7,491 nt of DNA from Hyphomicrobiales bacterium (GTDB lineage: Bacteria > Pseudomonadota > Alphaproteobacteria > Rhizobiales > Aestuariivirgaceae), in the NCBI GenBank assembly GCA_027030295.1, contig JALVFB010000344.1, positions 1-7,491 of the forward strand. Reading direction: 5' to 3'. The translations under genes were made by a program, and so were the position numbers. The notes below the pieces were generated by a model. The model ran no database searches. It was not told the DNA's origin and was given only the letters and a program-made list of their open reading frames with translations. Positions 1 through 6,398 of this stretch are shown here, one piece after another; position 1 is the first letter of the stretch, and every line of letters begins with the position of its first letter.

Positions 1-3000
1 GGCCCGGCGGTGAACAACAGGCCGGCGCGCAGCGGCCGGTCGGGCCAGACGGCGCGCATCGCCAGGCGGTAGAGCGCCAGTTGCCGCAGGTGCGCCGGGG
101 CCGCCTCCGCCAGCCCTTCCGGCACCGGACGTGCCGTCTTGAAGTCGGCCACGATCACCGCATCGTCCAGCAGCGCCAGCCGGTCGATCTGTCCGTGCAC
201 CAGCACGGACGCGCCATCCGCCATGGTCAGGCGCGCGGCGAACGGCACCTCCGCCTGCGCATCCGGCCCGAACAGCGGCGCGAAGCGCGCATCCTCCAGC
301 ACCGCGCGCACCTCGCGCCACAGCGCTTGCGCCGTCGCCGCGTTCAGCCCGCGTCCCGGCATCGTCAGCCAGGCCAGCGCGCGCGCCTCCCATTCCTCGC
401 GCGGCAAGTCCGGCAAATATTGCAGCAACTTGTGGATCAGCACGCCGCGTTGCAGCGCATCGGGCGTCTGCCCCGCCGCGGCGCGCCGCACCCCGGCCAG
501 GGGCGAGAGCACCGGTCCTTCGGCCGCGGTCCGGTCGGCGTCCGCGGTGCGCAACGGGGTTTTCGACGGCGACACCCAGGCCGCCACCCGCGTCTGCGGC
601 GGCGCATCCCGCCGCGCCCAGCCGGGCAGGGTGGCGGGCGGGGTTTCCGACGGCGTCCGCGCGCCCGTGGCCAGATCGGCGGCGCCGGCAGGATAGCGCC
701 AGCCCTTGCGCCCGTCGGCCAGGGTAACTTCGTATTCCGGTTTCGCCAGCACGTCCTCCAGGCGCTCATACCAGCAGCGGATACCCGGCTTCCTCTTCCT
801 CTCCCTGCCGTCTTCTCCGTTCTTTCTCTGCCGGGGTGGCGCGCCGCAGATGTAAAGCCTGTCGGCGGCGCGGGTCATGGCCACGTAGAGCAGGCGGTTG
901 TATTCCTCTTCTTCCGCTTGCCGGGCGCGCTCGATGAGCCGGCGCAGGGCGGGAGGCTGCCAGTCCTTCTTCAGCGTCCATACCGGCAGACGTTCGCCGG
1001 CGGCGTCGCCTTCCAGCGGCGCGGGCACCAGCTGCATGCGCTTCTCGTCGGGGACGGAAAAGGTGTCGGCCAGGAACACGATGGGGCTTTCCAGCCCCTT
1101 GGCGCCGTGCACGGTCATCACCCGCACCTCGCCCCAGTCGTGCGGGCCGGCGCCGGCGGCGTTGCCTTCCGCCTCGCGCTTGATCTCCGGGGCCTCGGCC
1201 AGCATCCATTCGACGAACGACAGCAACGAGGCCGCGCCGTCCCGTTCGTGCTCCAGCGCCAGATCCAGCAGCGCCTCCAGCGGCTCTTCCGCCTCGCGCC
1301 CCAGCCGCCGCAAAAATCGCCGCATGCCGCCATCGCGCCACAGCACCGTGGTCAGCAGCTCGTAGGGCGCCATGTAGCCGGCCAGGTTGCGCCATTCCTC
1401 AAGCCGCGCCAGCGCCCGGCGCACCGGCGCGCCGCCTTTCGCCGCCGCCCGCAATTGCTCCCACAGCGACCGCCCGGAATCCACCCGCGCGATGCGCTCC
1501 AGCGGCGCGGTGAAGTCATGCAGGCCGCCACGCAGCCGCAACAGGTCGTCGTCGGAGAAGGGGTTCCCGTCGTCGCGCTCCAGCAGCGGGCTTTTCAGCA
1601 CCGCCGCCAGCGACAGGTCGTCTTCGGCCAGCAGCAGGAAGCGGATGAGCGCCAGCATGTCGCGCACCGCGATGTGATCGCTCACCCGCAGCCGATCCAC
1701 GCCCGCCACCGGAACGCTCCGCTGCTTGAGCGCCGAGACGATGGCTTCCATCAGGGTGGTGCGATTGCGCACGAGGATGAGGATGTCGCGCGGGCGCACG
1801 GGGCGCGGCTTGCCTTCGTCCGTGTCGGGATCGGCGGCGGGGTCGGGCGGCGGCAATTCCGCGCCGGTGTCCAGCCAGCGGCGGATGGTGCTGGCGATGC
1901 GCGCCGCCAGCTTCAGCTGCGGCCGCAACGAAACCTCCAGCTCGCGCCTGGGCGTCCAGATGTCCTCTTCCCCGTGCTCGTTCTCCACCTCTTCCGGCGG
2001 CCACAGCTCCACCGCGCCCGTCGCCTGCGGGCGGGCCGATTCGTGCCGGGGGCAGTCCTTCGCCGCGCCTTCTCCATCCAGCCGGAAGTCGGGCTGTTCC
2101 AGCACCCTTTCCACCACCTCCAGCAGCGGGCGCACGGTGCGGAACGACACTTGCAAAGGCACCGATTCGAACGCCAGATCCGCTTCCTCGAACTTGCCCT
2201 GAAAGAAGCGCTCCATGGCGACGAAGGCCTCCGGCGCCGCGCCCTGGAACGAATAGATGGACTGCTTCACGTCGCCCACCGCGAAAACGGTGCGCGGGCG
2301 CTCGCGCGCCACGCCCTCGCCGCTGGTGAACTCCTCCGTCAGGCGCTCGAGAATGCGCCACTGATCGGGCGAGGTGTCCTGCGCCTCGTCCAGCAGGATG
2401 TGCTCGATGCCGCCGTCCAGCCGGTAGAGCACCCATTGCGCATCCACGTTTTCATCGTCCAGCAACGCCAGCGTGCGCAGGATCAGGTCGTCGTAGTCGA
2501 ACTTGCCCAGCCGCAGCTTTTCCCGCTCATAGAGCAGGGCGACGGCGGCGCCGGCGGTCAGCAGCGCCTGGTTGGCGGCCAGCGCCACCCGCGCCCGCCA
2601 GCCGTCGAAGGCGGCGACGAAGCGCTCCTGCATGTCTTTCAGCCATTGCGCCGTGTCCGGCAGGGTTTCCCTCACCGGCTTTGTGATCAGTGTGACATAC
2701 GGCTTGAATTCGCCGGTCCTGGAGTCCCTGGTGATGAAACCTTGCCGCGCCGCTGCCCAGGCACGCTCGATGTCATCGGCCTCGAGGGCCGCGATCAAAT
2801 CCTTCAGGGCCTGCCGTGTCCGCAGATCGCTGGTCCCCGGCTTGGCGAGGCCGGCTATTACGGGCGCCAGCGCTTCTGCATGTGCCCGCACCTCCCGCCC
2901 GTCCAGCGCCGCCAGCCACCGCCGCCGCCATGCATCGGCTTCGAACGGCGCTTCCCCGATGCCCAGGTGCGTGCGCAGTTGCGCCATCACCCGCCGCCAG

Positions 3001-3689
3001 TCCGCTTCGCGCTGCGCCAGGCGCAACAGCAGCCGCCGGTGGGTCATCATCTCGGCCAGCAGGCCGCGCAGCGCCGGCTCGTTCTTCCATGTCGCCAGGT
3101 GGGCCAGCGCATCGCGCAAGGTATCATCGTCCGCCAGCTCGCCGGCCAGCACCCGCCGTCGCGCCGTATCCAGCAGGGTTTGCGCCTCCGCATCGTCCAG
3201 TATCTCGAAGCCCGGCGGCAGCCCGGCCTCCACCGGAAAGAGCTGCAACAGCCGCTGGCAGAAACCGTGGATGGTCATCACCCTCAGGCCCCCCGGCGTT
3301 TCCAGGGCGCGGGCGAAGAGTCGCCGCGCCCGGCTCAGCTCGCCGGCGGGGAAGTGCGCGTGGTTCAGCCCGTCGGGACCGCGGATGTATTCCAGCAGCT
3401 GCGCGTCATCGAGATCGATCCAGCGCGCCAGGCGCTCGAACAGCCTTGAGCGCATCTCCGCCGCCGCGGCCTTCGTGTAGGTGAGGCAGAGCAGGCTTTC
3501 CGGCGCGGCGCCGTCCAGCAACAGGCGAATCACCCGGTTGACGAGGAGGTAGGTCTTGCCGGAGCCGGCATTGGCGTTGACGAAAACGGAAACCTTCGGG
3601 TTGGCCGCCCTGTGTTGCTGCTTGCTGGCCTCCCGCCGCACGTCGCGCGCCTTGCGCGCCCAGGTTTCCGATGCGTCATTTCCCGTCAC
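1..3689 (-). CDS. addA: Double-strand break repair helicase-nuclease AddA (3' end outside window)
   Basis: AddA is the large subunit of the AddAB helicase-nuclease, which unwinds and resects double-strand DNA ends in the cytoplasm for RecA-dependent recombination. Reading from GTG at 3689, all superfamily 1A helicase motifs are visible. Walker A NAGSGKT has its Lys at residue 45, followed by LCLTYTKAAAAEM (Ia). Walker B is DEAQD (434-438), then VGDVKQSIYSF (III), QVSFRT (513-518, Arg517), VHGAKGLE (near 865) and LLYVAMTRAADRL (Arg940). The C-terminal RecB-type nuclease is intact: His1086 (GVLIHKLL), Asp1169 (GQIDRL), Asp1182 and Lys1184 (VADFKT), then QLALY. About 1229 codons are present and the frame is still open at base 1 (LLFTAG), which in this family lies close to the C-terminus. 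The GTG start is chosen because GGAG sits about 10 bases upstream, the N-terminus then has family length, and it overlaps the SRAP stop (GTGA). I am sure of the family; no addB is visible. Confidence 0.95.
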   Translation of the reverse strand, partial: MTGNDASETWARKARDVRREASKQQHRAANPKVSVFVNANAGSGKTYLLVNRVIRLLLDGAAPESLLCLTYTKAAAAEMRSRLFERLARWIDLDDAQLLEYIRGPDGLNHAHFPAGELSRARRLFARALETPGGLRVMTIHGFCQRLLQLFPVEAGLPPGFEILDDAEAQTLLDTARRRVLAGELADDDTLRDALAHLATWKNEPALRGLLAEMMTHRRLLLRLAQREADWRRVMAQLRTHLGIGEAPFEADAWRRRWLAALDGREVRAHAEALAPVIAGLAKPGTSDLRTRQALKDLIAALEADDIERAWAAARQGFITRDSRTGEFKPYVTLITKPVRETLPDTAQWLKDMQERFVAAFDGWRARVALAANQALLTAGAAVALLYEREKLRLGKFDYDDLILRTLALLDDENVDAQWVLYRLDGGIEHILLDEAQDTSPDQWRILERLTEEFTSGEGVARERPRTVFAVGDVKQSIYSFQGAAPEAFVAMERFFQGKFEEADLAFESVPLQVSFRTVRPLLEVVERVLEQPDFRLDGEGAAKDCPRHESARPQATGAVELWPPEEVENEHGEEDIWTPRRELEVSLRPQLKLAARIASTIRRWLDTGAELPPPDPAADPDTDEGKPRPVRPRDILILVRNRTTLMEAIVSALKQRSVPVAGVDRLRVSDHIAVRDMLALIRFLLLAEDDLSLAAVLKSPLLERDDGNPFSDDDLLRLRGGLHDFTAPLERIARVDSGRSLWEQLRAAAKGGAPVRRALARLEEWRNLAGYMAPYELLTTVLWRDGGMRRFLRRLGREAEEPLEALLDLALEHERDGAASLLSFVEWMLAEAPEIKREAEGNAAGAGPHDWGEVRVMTVHGAKGLESPIVFLADTFSVPDEKRMQLVPAPLEGDAAGERLPVWTLKKDWQPPALRRLIERARQAEEEEYNRLLYVAMTRAADRLYICGAPPRQRKNGEDGRERKRKPGIRCWYERLEDVLAKPEYEVTLADGRKGWRYPAGAADLATGARTPSETPPATLPGWARRDAPPQTRVAAWVSPSKTPLRTADADRTAAEGPVLSPLAGVRRAAAGQTPDALQRGVLIHKLLQYLPDLPREEWEARALAWLTMPGRGLNAATAQALWREVRAVLEDARFAPLFGPDAQAEVPFAARLTMADGASVLVHGQIDRLALLDDAVIVADFKTARPVPEGLAEAAPAHLRQLALYRLAMRAVWPDRPLRAGLLFTAG

Positions 3690-4519
3690 GGCCGCGAATC
3701 TCCAGCTTGCGGTTTCCGATGCACGACAGACCAGGAGCTGTCGCGCGCGGCGAAAAGGCTTCGGGAATCCCCCGCCTCGTGTGCCCGCAACGTGCCGTCC
3801 GGCGCCGGAGCGAGCAGCCGTATGGCCTCTTGCGCCGGCACGGCGCGCACGTCCAGCCACGCCCGCCAGTGCTCGCGGCGCAGCAGCGCCGGCATGCGCT
3901 CGTGCACCGGCGCCACGTCGGCGTTGGCGTCCACCGTGACGATGGCCATGGTCTCGATCTCGCCGCCATTCGCGCCCATCCAGCGCTCCCACAGCCCGGC
4001 CATGGCGAAGGGCCGTTCGTCCGGCAGGGTGAACAGCACCGCCCGCTTGCGCCCGCGCGGGCCGGTCCATTCGTAAAAGCCGTCGGCCGGCACCAGACAA
4101 CGGCGATGGCGCACCGCGCCGCGAAACGCCGGACGTTCCAGCAGCGTCTCCGCCCGCGCGTTGATGATGCGCCGGCCTTTCCAACGCGGTCGCAAGAGAG
4201 ACGAACCGCCTCGCGCCCCCGCCCAAGCACCTTGGCCATGCATACTATCGGGTGGTTGGGCGGGGGCGCGGGGCGGTGGGCGGTTTGAAAATTCGCCGAC
4301 AGGCGAATTTTCATCCAGAAATGGTTCCTTCATCCAGTGCGGGACCAGCCCCCACACCACCCAGCGCCAATGGCGCGCGCCGTCGTCTTCCCGGCGCACG
4401 ATGCCCACCGGCTCGCCGGGGCGGATGAGCGGGCGCGGCGGAAACGGTTCGGCCCCTTCGCAGCCGAACCGCGCGCATACCTGCTCCGGCGAAGTGACCA
4501 GCCGATACAATCCACACAT
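3686..4519 (-). CDS. SRAP-domain protein (YedK/HMCES family), with an in-frame palindromic insertion
   Basis: SRAP proteins form a thiazolidine crosslink between Cys2 and abasic sites in single-stranded DNA, shielding them from cleavage. The start is fixed by MCGLYRL at 4519: removal of Met must expose Cys2, and GGAG lies about 10 bases upstream. In-frame sequence further upstream is untranslated tRNA-Pro and terminator DNA. The other active-site residues are present: Asn120 (INARAET), Glu150 (ADGFYEW) and His206 (VHERMP). Length is 277 aa, longer than the roughly 220 aa typical of the family. The excess lies between WGLVPHWMKE (56-65) and INARAET (119-125), where relatives have only a few residues. 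Here there are about 45 Pro/Arg/Gly-rich residues encoded by palindromic DNA. The stop overlaps the addA start by 4 bases. Family confidence is high; that the protein tolerates the insertion is inferred from the open frame and intact motifs. Confidence 0.93.
   Translation of the reverse strand: MCGLYRLVTSPEQVCARFGCEGAEPFPPRPLIRPGEPVGIVRREDDGARHWRWVVWGLVPHWMKEPFLDENSPVGEFSNRPPPRAPAQPPDSMHGQGAWAGARGGSSLLRPRWKGRRIINARAETLLERPAFRGAVRHRRCLVPADGFYEWTGPRGRKRAVLFTLPDERPFAMAGLWERWMGANGGEIETMAIVTVDANADVAPVHERMPALLRREHWRAWLDVRAVPAQEAIRLLAPAPDGTLRAHEAGDSRSLFAARDSSWSVVHRKPQAGDSRP
4205..4313. repeat. Composite palindromic element (REP/MITE-like) inserted in frame in the SRAP gene
   Basis: Two adjacent inverted repeats lie inside the SRAP coding frame. 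The larger pairs 4205-4226 with 4256-4277: 22 bp with one mismatch (T4211/G4271, a wobble in one RNA strand). After a one-base mismatch come four more pairs (4228-4231 with 4251-4254), leaving about 19 bases at the tip. The smaller, 4286-4313, has perfect 12-bp arms around the loop GACA. The GC-rich arms and the AT-containing second palindrome differ from the surrounding coding sequence and encode the family-atypical Pro/Arg-rich stretch. The exact ends are unclear; comparison with SRAP relatives puts them within about 4190-4320. No transposase is present, so a mobilised or REP-type element is an inference. Confidence 0.72.
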
Positions 4520-4537
4520 GACCCGGTTGCTCCAAGC

Positions 4538-4568
4538 AAAAAGACCCGCCGCGATGATGCGACGGGTC
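4538..4568 (-). terminator. Intrinsic terminator downstream of tRNA-Pro
   Basis: On the minus strand a 10-bp stem (arms 4559-4568 and 4543-4552, with one G-U pair) encloses a 6-base loop (4553-4558). Five T residues follow (4542-4538). It lies 56 bases after the tRNA-Pro CCA end and fits a Rho-independent terminator for that tRNA. It ends only 18 bases before the SRAP start codon. Confidence 0.8.
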
Positions 4569-4624
4569 TGAAGTCTTTCGCAAGGGCCAACACCCGAAAG
4601 GAGCGTCGGCCCGCTGCCTTGCAA

Positions 4625-4701
4625 TGGTCGGAGTGGGCAGATTCGAACTGCCGACCCCCTGCTCCCGAAGCAGGTGCGCTACCAGGCTGCGCTACACTCC
4701 G
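4625..4701 (-). tRNA. tRNA-Pro (anticodon CGG)
   Basis: The minus strand folds into a complete cloverleaf. The acceptor CGGAGTG pairs with CACTCCG, and the D arm contains GCGCAGCCTGGTAGCGC. The anticodon stem CCTGC/GCAGG encloses the loop TTCGGGA, giving anticodon CGG with G37, the position TrmD methylates. The T arm holds GTTCGAATC. The discriminator is A and the CCA end is encoded (4625-4627). It decodes CCG, a frequent codon in GC-rich genomes. Confidence 0.96.
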
Positions 4702-4747
4702 CCACCCGGAAACGGCCGCCCTGAACGGGCCGCCCCTTTCGCCCCGC

Positions 4748-4776
4748 TATATAACCCCGCTCCGCCACGGTCGCAA
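4748..4776 (-). promoter_or_regulatory. Sigma70-type promoter of tRNA-Pro
   Basis: On the minus strand TTGCGA (4776-4771) and TATATA (4753-4748) are separated by exactly 17 bases. The predicted transcript starts near 4741, giving a leader of about 40 bases before the tRNA 5' end at 4701. Confidence 0.75.
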
Positions 4777-4994
4777 GACGGTGAATGAAAAGAATCACCC
4801 ATGGCGGCGTGCCTCACTCGCATATGGCCCATGCGTTGGCACCATCGGTTGTGTGTCGGCAGGCGTTGTGGTAACGGAAGGCCGCATGACACCTGCCGTG
4901 GCGCGTGCAGGCGCTATCCACCGGGGGCAGAAGGATATGCCCTGTGCCGCGCGGCCGGGTGTCATGCACCTTGTCGTGCCCGCCACTTTCCCTC

Positions 4995-5022
4995 TTGCCC
5001 GGATGCGCCGGCTGTCATAAAT
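4995..5022 (+). promoter_or_regulatory. Possible promoter of tRNA-Gln
   Basis: TTGCCC (4995-5000) and ATAAAT (5017-5022) are 16 bases apart, which would start transcription near 5029, about 17 bases before the tRNA. The match is weak, and it was chosen partly because some promoter is needed here. Confidence 0.35.
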
Positions 5023-5045
5023 CAGCACCCACGAATCCGGTTCGT

Positions 5046-5119
5046 TGGGGCGTAGCCAAGCGGTAAGGCAACGGGTTTTGGTCCCGTGATCGCAGGTTCG
5101 AATCCTGCCGCCCCAGCCA
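5046..5119 (+). tRNA. tRNA-Gln (anticodon TTG)
   Basis: Acceptor TGGGGCG pairs with CGCCCCA, including the U1-A72 pair typical of tRNA-Gln. The anticodon stem ACGGG/CCCGT encloses TTTTGGT, giving anticodon TTG. The T arm contains GGTTCGAATCC, the discriminator is G, and CCA is encoded at 5117-5119. The CCA end lies only 10 bases from the stop codon of the convergent Tam41-like gene, leaving no room for a separate terminator. Confidence 0.96.
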
Positions 5120-5129
5120 ACATCCTTCT

Positions 5130-6083
5130 TCACTTCACCACGCCCTTGCGCCACAGGCGCGGCAGCAGAAACAGTCCGGCGATGATCGGGTGCCGCCGCT
5201 GCCAGTCCGACAGCTCGATGCGCTCGCCGCTGTGGCGTTCTATCTTGAAGGCGATGTAGTCGGCGCCGCCGGAGAAGGTGAAGGCGGCCTTCATCAGCCG
5301 CAGCGCGGAAAACAGCTTGCCCTGCGCCGCCACGCAGCACCAGCCGGGCAGGTGCGCGCGCCGCGCCGCCTCGCGCAACGCCGCCAGCGACGCCCGCTCC
5401 GCATCGCCGAACACCGCCCGCACCGTGCCGGCATACCATTCCGGGTCGGCCTCGATGATGGCCCGCGCCCTGTCCGGCCGCTCCACCCGCAGCTCGCTGG
5501 CATAGGTGGCGCGCAGCAGCCGCAGCCAGAGGGTGCGCCAGTCGGTTTCGTCGTCCGGCAGCAGCAGGGTGGCCCGCGTCATGGTCGTCGTCACCGTTTG
5601 CACCACGGCCTCCACGACCGCCTGAACGGCGTCGTCATCGGCCGTCCACACCAGCCGGGCCGGCTGGGCGAACCGTGCCCAGAAATAGGGGTTGCGCACG
5701 TCCGGTCGCAGCCAGCGGGCGAATTGCGCCAGCGGCAGCACCGCATACTTGGCGCGCAGCCGCATTCCGTCCGTTTCGTGCGCCAGATAGAGCACGTTCG
5801 GCGGCAGCAGGCGGCAGCCCAGCCGCGCCGGCGGATTGCGGCTCACGTGCGTCATGTCGGCGGTGAGCACATAGAGGTCGGCCAGCGTTTCGGTGAGCGT
5901 GGCGTCGCGCAGGGTGGAGCCATAGGCCAGCACCGCGCGCACGCCCGCCGCGCCGCCATGCCGCCGCGCCGCCTCCGCCGCCAGCGCTCGCAACGGCCGC
6001 GGCGCGGGCCGGGTCAGCCGCGTTCGCGTCAGCGTCCGCAGCGCCGTTTCATCGGCGACGGGGATGTGCGCATTGGCCTTCAT
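5130..6083 (-). CDS. Tam41/Mmp37-like nucleotidyltransferase, putative CDP-diacylglycerol synthase
   Basis: Tam41 makes CDP-diacylglycerol from phosphatidic acid and CTP for cardiolipin synthesis on the mitochondrial inner membrane. This 317-aa protein is colinear with it as I recall the yeast sequence. The nucleotidyltransferase signature is AYGS (Gly55-Ser56) followed by LADLYVL (Asp69). Next come NVLYL (96-100) and KYAVLPL (112-118), matching the family's xVYxN and KYGVxS stretches, and NPYFWARFAQPARLVW, matching WxxxYLAGRLxKPVxIL. TYASELRVERP resembles SYAGDIRYKLG. The C-terminal KAAFTFSGGADYIAFKIER (from 265) resembles Tam41 KGVFTAGITKSIKYAWAKKLK. GSG is GST here, and the second acidic residue of the nucleotidyltransferase pattern is absent, as in Tam41. 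No signal peptide is seen; Tam41 is a peripheral membrane enzyme. The ATG at 6083 lacks a clear SD and sits next to a small hairpin, but the TTG at 6119 has no SD either. Family moderately to highly likely; the reaction is inferred. Confidence 0.75.
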   Translation of the reverse strand: MKANAHIPVADETALRTLTRTRLTRPAPRPLRALAAEAARRHGGAAGVRAVLAYGSTLRDATLTETLADLYVLTADMTHVSRNPPARLGCRLLPPNVLYLAHETDGMRLRAKYAVLPLAQFARWLRPDVRNPYFWARFAQPARLVWTADDDAVQAVVEAVVQTVTTTMTRATLLLPDDETDWRTLWLRLLRATYASELRVERPDRARAIIEADPEWYAGTVRAVFGDAERASLAALREAARRAHLPGWCCVAAQGKLFSALRLMKAAFTFSGGADYIAFKIERHSGERIELSDWQRRHPIIAGLFLLPRLWRKGVVK

Positions 6084-6084
6084 G

Positions 6085-6100
6085 GGCGCATGTGTGCGCC
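6085..6100 (-). promoter_or_regulatory. Small hairpin immediately before the Tam41-like start codon
   Basis: The minus strand has GGCGCA, a CACA loop and TGCGCC, a perfect 6-bp GC-rich stem ending one base before the ATG at 6083. There is no T-tract, so it is not a terminator. It occupies the position where a ribosome binding site would be expected. Confidence 0.45.
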
Positions 6101-6145
6101 GGAATGGGCGTCTCGGCAAGGGGAAATGCGAAGGGGGATGACGAA

Positions 6146-6221
6146 TGGCGCCCCCAAGGGGACTCGAACCCCTGTTTCCGGCGTGAGAGGCCGGCGTCCT
6201 GGACCGCTAGACGATGGGGGC
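6146..6221 (-). tRNA. tRNA-Glu (anticodon CTC)
   Basis: Acceptor GCCCCCA pairs with TGGGGGC. The D arm holds GTCTAGCGGTCCAGGAC. The anticodon stem CCGGC/GCCGG encloses CTCTCAC, giving anticodon CTC. The T arm contains GGTTCGAGTCC, the discriminator is G, and CCA is encoded (6146-6148). It reads GAG. The Tam41-like gene follows 62 bases downstream on the same strand. Confidence 0.96.
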
Positions 6222-6247
6222 GGCCGGTCAATGGCGACCTTGCGCCT

Positions 6248-6276
6248 TCTATAGGTGGACTTGACGTCCATGGCAA
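6248..6276 (-). promoter_or_regulatory. Sigma70-type promoter of tRNA-Glu
   Basis: On the minus strand TTGCCA (6276-6271) and TATAGA (6253-6248) are 17 bases apart. Transcription would begin near 6241, about 20 bases before the tRNA. The spacer contains a short dyad, TGGAC and GTCCA around a 5-base centre. Confidence 0.75.
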
Positions 6277-6292
6277 GAGGTACAAAGCGTAT

Positions 6293-6316
6293 CATGCATG
6301 CATGTCCGTCATGCAT
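6293..6316. repeat. CATGCAT repeat cluster
   Basis: A perfect 12-bp palindrome of three CATG units (6293-6304) is followed five bases later by another CATGCAT (6310-6316), so CATGCAT occurs three times in 24 bases. It lies between the tRNA-Glu promoter and the toxin-antitoxin promoter. Its role is unknown; an operator is one possibility. Confidence 0.4.
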
Positions 6317-6398
6317 AAGGAGCCACGTGGCATGGCCGATGAGTGAGTTTCTTGCCCGCTTCTTCTGCCGTGCTTTCTTCGCCCGTGCCGCCGCTCGG

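Larger units (their letters stand above)
4702..5045. other. Gene-free divergent spacer between tRNA-Pro and tRNA-Gln
   Basis: I see no credible coding sequence here. Open frames that cross it run into the tRNA genes and lack ribosome binding sites and recognisable motifs. It holds the tRNA-Pro promoter at its left end, a possible weak tRNA-Gln promoter at its right end, and a 10-bp inverted repeat (4884-4893 with 4958-4967). Confidence 0.6.

Noticed and set aside
437..2436. Several minus-strand open frames of 70-306 codons inside addA
   Set aside because: They lie in the other minus-strand frames relative to the addA motifs and encode Ala/Arg/Gly-rich sequence without recognisable domains.
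81..3449. A 1122-residue open frame on the plus strand across addA
   Set aside because: It is codon-aligned antisense to addA. It stays open because addA avoids TTA, CTA and TCA codons, as expected in a GC-rich gene. Its product is low-complexity Arg/Gln/His with no domain, while the minus strand carries every helicase and nuclease motif.
4310..4337. 9-bp direct repeat TTCATCCAG as a target-site duplication of the palindromic element
   Set aside because: Both copies are on the same side of the element and one overlaps the arm of the second palindrome, so they cannot flank an insertion.
4520..4800. SOS box (GTTC-N7-GTTC) upstream of the SRAP-addA operon
   Set aside because: No correctly spaced pair is present. 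GTTC and GTTT near 4720 have the wrong spacing and lie upstream of tRNA-Pro.
4692..5055. Open frames in the tRNA-Pro to tRNA-Gln spacer
   Set aside because: They run into the tRNA genes, lack ribosome binding sites, and their products show no family features.
5130..6119. TTG at 6119 as start of the Tam41-like gene
   Set aside because: It adds 12 basic residues with no SD and a weak start codon; the ATG at 6083 is simpler, though it too lacks a good SD.
4625..6221. tRNA cluster as an integration site of a genomic island
   Set aside because: There is no integrase, and I found no displaced partial copy of a tRNA 3' end in the window.
5190..6254. 354-codon plus-strand open frame over the Tam41-like gene and tRNA-Glu
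   Set aside because: It is antisense to a protein with family-wide colinearity and crosses a tRNA gene.
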